8,741 bases of DNA from positions 1-8,741 of the forward strand of contig CAKQNH010000144.1 of assembly GCA_934255105.1 (NCBI GenBank), read 5' to 3'. The position numbers were made by a program, and so were the translations under genes. A model generated the notes under the pieces. It was not told where the DNA came from and made no database searches. It saw only the letters and a list, made by a program, of their open reading frames with translations. Within the stretch, counting starts at the first letter, position 1. Every line of letters starts with the position of its first letter. The stretch is from an uncultured Pirellulaceae bacterium (GTDB taxonomy: Bacteria > Planctomycetota > Planctomycetia > Pirellulales > Pirellulaceae). Below are positions 6,147-8,741 of the stretch, one piece after another.

Positions 6147-6419
6147 ATGAATCCTGCTGATGCTGTCGAACTGGTACGCGCGGCCGTACTGACCGCCATG
6201 CTCATCGCAGCACCTCTGTTAGTGATGGGCATGCTGGTAGGGTTGATCATCAGCTTGATGCAGGCCGTGACACAGATTCAAGACCAGACTCTCAATGCCG
6301 TCCCTAAGATTATCGCGATGGTGCTAGCGTTGGTCTTCTGTCTACCATGGATCGCTGATCGGATGATCGATTACACCACCAAAACGTATACTGCCATCCC
6401 CATGGTGGTCAGCAAATAA
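6147..6419 (+). CDS. fliQ: flagellar export gate protein FliQ
   Basis: FliQ is a small inner-membrane subunit of the FliPQR export gate, with four copies wrapping the FliP/FliR core. The 90-residue length and two hydrophobic hairpin helices (about 13-37 and 51-72) are typical. The signature LIISLMQAVTQIQDQTLNAVPKI (33-55) is clearly FliQ, and the C-terminus is a short amphipathic tail. GGAGA at 6136-6140 gives a ribosome binding site 6 bases before the ATG. It lies 37 bases after fliP, and its TAA overlaps the fliR ATG as TAATG, indicating translational coupling. Nothing odd was seen. Confidence 0.96.
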   Translation: MNPADAVELVRAAVLTAMLIAAPLLVMGMLVGLIISLMQAVTQIQDQTLNAVPKIIAMVLALVFCLPWIADRMIDYTTKTYTAIPMVVSK

Positions 6420-7210
6420 TGGGCACGGGAGACGCTCTGCTCGGTTTACTAAGTCAACCGCTGTGGGTTTTCATCAGTGTGCTGGCGCGCATCAGTCCAC
6501 CTTTGATGATGTCCCCACCCACGAGCTCTTCGGCAGTCCCCATGCGAATTCGCGCGTTGGTTGCTCTGGGCATGTCGGCGCTGCTGACACCGCTGGCCTT
6601 CGACACCGCAGTGCCCATGCCTAGTGATCTGATCCACATCTCGCTGGCCATCGCTTGTGAGATTCTGTTGGGACTTCTGTTGGGCAGCGTCATCCTGCTA
6701 GCCATAGCCTGCCTGCAGATCGCCGGTCAGTCGATCGGTCACTTGGCAGGTTTTGACCTGGCGACCTCGGCCGACCCAACTTCCAATGAAGAGATGCCGG
6801 TCATCTCGAACATGCTGGGCTGGCTGGCGATGGCGATACTGCTGCTGGTCGGCGGGCATCGACAGTTGTTGGAGTGCTGTCTGGACAGCTATCAGCGCTA
6901 CCCGGCAGGCAGCGTGCTCTTCGAAGAGAGTTGGTTGGAAGAGATTGTGATGATAACCAAACACACGTTTGAGATCGGCATTCGCGCCGCCGCGCCTTTG
7001 GCCACCGCCCTGCTACTGTCGAATCTTTTCACTGGACTACTGGCGCGCACGCTGCCGCAGTTGAACGTGTTGGCTATCGGCTTCAATATTAATGCGTTGG
7101 CGTTGCTGACGCTGTTATTCATGTCGCTGGGCAGCGTGACTTGGGTATTCCAACACGAGTTGGTTGTGTGGGTCGCCACCTGCCAGCGCATCGCCACGGG
7201 AATACCCTAG
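6419..7210 (+). CDS. fliR: flagellar export gate protein FliR
   Basis: FliR is the single-copy inner-membrane subunit that completes the FliP5-FliQ4-FliR1 gate and contacts FlhB. The 263 residues match the family length. Several membrane segments are evident: about 14-31, 45-62, 74-100, 127-145, 186-210 and 217-240. Family features include EILLGLLLGS (81-90), AGQSIG (102-107) with GFDLATSADPTSN after it, and the closing block ATALLLSNLFTGLLARTLPQ (195-214) followed by NVLAIGFNI. It overlaps fliQ by one base (TAATG). The stop is followed at once by a palindromic element rather than by flhB. Confidence 0.96.
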   Translation: MGTGDALLGLLSQPLWVFISVLARISPPLMMSPPTSSSAVPMRIRALVALGMSALLTPLAFDTAVPMPSDLIHISLAIACEILLGLLLGSVILLAIACLQIAGQSIGHLAGFDLATSADPTSNEEMPVISNMLGWLAMAILLLVGGHRQLLECCLDSYQRYPAGSVLFEESWLEEIVMITKHTFEIGIRAAAPLATALLLSNLFTGLLARTLPQLNVLAIGFNINALALLTLLFMSLGSVTWVFQHELVVWVATCQRIATGIP

Positions 7211-7219
7211 CATGGTCAT

Positions 7220-7299
7220 TCGTTAAACCGCGTGGGCACCACCCCACGCGTCTGATCGCACCAGCGCGCGGCCCGTTGGGCACGCGGTTTAACGAGCCT
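7220..7299. repeat. REPIN-like palindrome (family 3, second copy) between fliR and flhB
   Basis: The feet TCGTTAAACCGCG (7220-7232) and its inverse (7283-7295) bound this element. Its right arm plus four flanking bases, 7263-7299, is a 37-base exact reverse complement of 5155-5191 in the fliP copy. The left arm differs but keeps the hairpin plan: CGCGTGGG (7229-7236) pairs perfectly with CCCACGCG (7243-7250). It occupies most of the 133-base fliR-flhB spacer. The two copies therefore lie in opposite orientation about 2 kb apart on either side of fliPQR. As RNA it could form a strong barrier; no T-tract follows, so a classical terminator is not supported. Confidence 0.9.
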
Positions 7300-7343
7300 G
7301 ACTATTAGTTATTGTTGGTTCACTGCATAGATAGCGAAATAAA

Positions 7344-8420
7344 ATGTCCGAAGGTGGTGATAAGAAGCACGACGCGACTCCACACCGCCGCCAACAGGCG
7401 CGCGAGAAGGGGCAGGTTGCGCGCAGCCAAGACATGGGCTCGGCGCTGGTGCTGCTTTTAGCCGTGCTAGCTCTGCGCTGGTTTGGGCCGCAGATCGCGC
7501 AGACGGTTGCCACGATTATGAAGGCTGGCTTCACCCAGGTCCGCTATTGGGATGCGGATCCTCGCGCCGCCTCCGGGTTGGTGGCTGCGAGCGTGCTGGA
7601 GTGCCTGCAAGCTCTCTTGCCGGTGATGTTGACCGTGTGCGGCATCGTCTTAATCAACAATTGGTTCCAAATCGGCTTTCTATTCCTGCCCGATAAAATC
7701 ACGATGGACTGGAAGCGCATCAGTCCGCTGGCCGGTGTGAAGCGTTTGTTCGATTTGCCCAACTTGGCTCGGCTCGGCTTTGGTCTTTTGAAGATCGCTC
7801 TAGTCGCCCTGGTCATTACGCTGGGAGTGTGGGGACGGTGGGATATGATCATGCAAGCTCAAACGCTGAGCGTGGGTGAGATTGGCCTATTGGTTTGGGA
7901 CACGACTATTGACATGTGCATTCGCACTGCTGTGGTGTTGCTGCTGCTGGCCGTGCTGGACTACGGATTTCAGTGGTGGAAGATGGAGCAAGACCTGAAG
8001 ATGACCGACGAAGAGGTGCGTGAGGAAATGAAGTCTATGAACGGTGATCCCCATATCGCCGCGCGCCGACGACAGATACAGCGGCAGTTGGTGATGAATC
8101 GCATGCAGAGTGATGTGCCGGGTGCCGATGTGGTCATCACCAACCCCACCGAATTGGCAATAGCCATCAAGTTCGATCCCACCAAGATGGCCGCGCCGGT
8201 AATCGTCGCCAAAGGCGCCGGCCATGTCGCCGCTCGCATTCGTAAAGTCGCCTTGGAGGCTGGGGTGCCCATCGTGGAACGCAAGCCGCTTGCCCAAGCT
8301 CTGTTTAAGAACGTCGAGATTGGCCAGCCCATTCCAGTCGAGCAGTACGCGGCGGTGGCAGAAGTCCTGCGCTATGTGTATCAGCTCCAAGGCAAAAAGC
8401 TTCCCAACCTAGCGGGGTAG
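7344..8420 (+). CDS. flhB: flagellar export switch protein FlhB
   Basis: FlhB selects export substrates and switches from rod/hook to filament subunits after autocleavage. The 358-residue protein begins with the usual basic N-terminus (ATPHRRQQAREKGQVARSQD, 11-30). Membrane segments lie near 34-50, 80-106, 142-165 and 182-207, and a basic/acidic linker (212-262) leads into the cytoplasmic domain. The cleavage motif is NPTE (N267-E270, bases 8142-8153) instead of the usual NPTH. The cleaving Asn and Pro are kept. The FlhB C-domain follows: GHVAARIRKVALEAGVPIVE, PLAQALFK and a C-terminal LRYVYQLQGK. The ATG at 7344 lacks a clear Shine-Dalgarno. It lies 133 bases after fliR, separated by a palindromic repeat, so it may depend on its own signals. 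Confidence 0.96.
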   Translation: MSEGGDKKHDATPHRRQQAREKGQVARSQDMGSALVLLLAVLALRWFGPQIAQTVATIMKAGFTQVRYWDADPRAASGLVAASVLECLQALLPVMLTVCGIVLINNWFQIGFLFLPDKITMDWKRISPLAGVKRLFDLPNLARLGFGLLKIALVALVITLGVWGRWDMIMQAQTLSVGEIGLLVWDTTIDMCIRTAVVLLLLAVLDYGFQWWKMEQDLKMTDEEVREEMKSMNGDPHIAARRRQIQRQLVMNRMQSDVPGADVVITNPTELAIAIKFDPTKMAAPVIVAKGAGHVAARIRKVALEAGVPIVERKPLAQALFKNVEIGQPIPVEQYAAVAEVLRYVYQLQGKKLPNLAG

Positions 8421-8430
8421 CTATACCTTC

Positions 8431-8508
8431 CGCACTCTTGCCCGTTTGCTAGGTAGAGCGGGCACTCCTGCCCGTTTAGAAATGTGGAACGGGCACTCCT
8501 GCCCGTTC
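8431..8508 (+). terminator. tandem GC hairpins (family 4) after flhB, terminator-like
   Basis: Three units share the core CACTC.TGCCCGTT, with CACTC at 8433, 8463 and 8494 (periods of 30 and 31 bp). The second forms CGGGCA-CTCC-TGCCCG (8459-8474) followed by TTT. The third forms a 9-bp stem, GAACGGGCA with TGCCCGTTC (8487-8508). The first has lost part of its left half. A fourth, shorter hairpin CGGAC-CCTT-GTCCG (8533-8546) looks like a diverged copy with compensating base changes. The series begins 10 bases past the flhB stop and could end or protect the transcript, but the T-tracts are short, so a repeat family is as good a reading. Confidence 0.55.
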
Positions 8509-8582
8509 TATACCCCACTTCTCAAGAAGCAGCGGACCCTTGTCCGTGGAGCCTTAGCGCAGCCTATCGGCCTCAGGCCAGA

Positions 8583-8689
8583 CTGCTCAGCACGATTGCC
8601 AGCTTGTTTAAAGAGATCGCCCCCGCTTGGCGCGAGAGCAACCTTGGAGTGCTGCGACTTGTCGTAGCTTTTCGGCAATAGCTGAGCAG
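8583..8689. repeat. family 1 hairpin copy inside a wider inverted repeat
   Basis: Bases 8642-8672 match the left arm of the 660-852 element at 29 of 31 positions, including the GCTGCGAC-TT-GTCGTAGC hairpin core and TTTT tail. Around it, 8583-8600 pairs with 8674-8689 (CTGCTCAGC and ATTGCC on the left, GGCAAT and GCTGAGCAG on the right; 15 pairs with a 1-versus-3 base internal loop). There is no facing second arm as in the first element, at least before the window ends at 8741. Whether this is a solo unit or the left half of a longer pair cannot be told. Confidence 0.8.
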
Positions 8690-8741
8690 CGGAAAGAGTT
8701 CCACGGGCGGAGACTTACCGTGCGGCGCAACAGCCCTTCTA

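Larger units (their letters stand above)
8421..8741. other. non-coding region downstream of flhB, repeat-rich
   Basis: No gene is recognised in these 321 bases. Open frames here lie over repeats and resemble nothing. It contains the GC hairpin series (8431-8508, with a degenerate fourth at 8533-8546), a copy of the family 1 hairpin (8642-8672) and an inverted repeat around that copy (8583-8600 with 8674-8689). flhA, a common neighbour of flhB, does not begin within the window. Confidence 0.6.

Noticed and set aside
7887..8390. 167-residue open frame on the - strand opposite flhB
   Set aside because: Shadow of flhB codon usage; no family similarity or start signals.
8446..8681. Two small + strand open frames (73 and 65 residues) after flhB
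   Set aside because: They lie over hairpin repeats, have no ribosome binding sites and resemble no family.

Overview
This window reads as chromosomal DNA from a planctomycete, probably of the Pirellulaceae/Rhodopirellula type. That assignment is an inference from the character of the flagellar proteins and from the hairpin-rich intergenic repeats; no marker such as rRNA is present. All recognisable genes are on the + strand. They are ispF (isoprenoid biosynthesis) followed by a flagellar motor/export cluster: flbD(swrD) - motA - motB - fliL - fliN - fliO - fliP - fliQ - fliR - flhB.

Layout: 1-93 is leader sequence and 94-579 is ispF. 580-1134 is non-coding and carries a 193-bp inverted-pair element at 660-852. 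1135-3988 is a tight block (flbD, motA, motB, fliL, fliN) encoding the stator, its modulators and a switch/C-ring protein. 3989-4223 is a non-coding spacer filled by a two-orientation hairpin array. 4224-7210 is fliO-fliP-fliQ-fliR, the membrane export gate, with TGATG and TAATG overlaps at fliO/fliP and fliQ/fliR. 7211-7343 carries a second palindromic element. 7344-8420 is flhB, the export substrate-specificity switch. 8421-8741 has no gene but at least two more repeat families.

The genes work together as follows. MotA/MotB form the ion-driven stator, while FliL and FlbD/SwrD modulate its output. FliN sits in the rotor C-ring. FliO/P/Q/R/FlhB assemble the type III export gate through which rod, hook and filament subunits pass. 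fliM and flhA, common neighbours in such clusters, are absent from the window.

The most unusual content is not a gene. Four unrelated families of short hairpin repeats sit at the joints of the operon, and several are arranged like REPINs (inverted pairs of a foot plus a GC hairpin). One such pair (5155-5238) lies in frame inside the 5' end of fliP, between its strong ribosome binding site/ATG and its signal sequence. A sister element with a 37-bp exact inverted match lies between fliR and flhB. FlhB also carries NPTE instead of the usual NPTH autocleavage motif, and fliO has a perfect 30-bp duplication ahead of its signal sequence. No definite promoter, tRNA, rRNA, CRISPR or transposase gene was seen.
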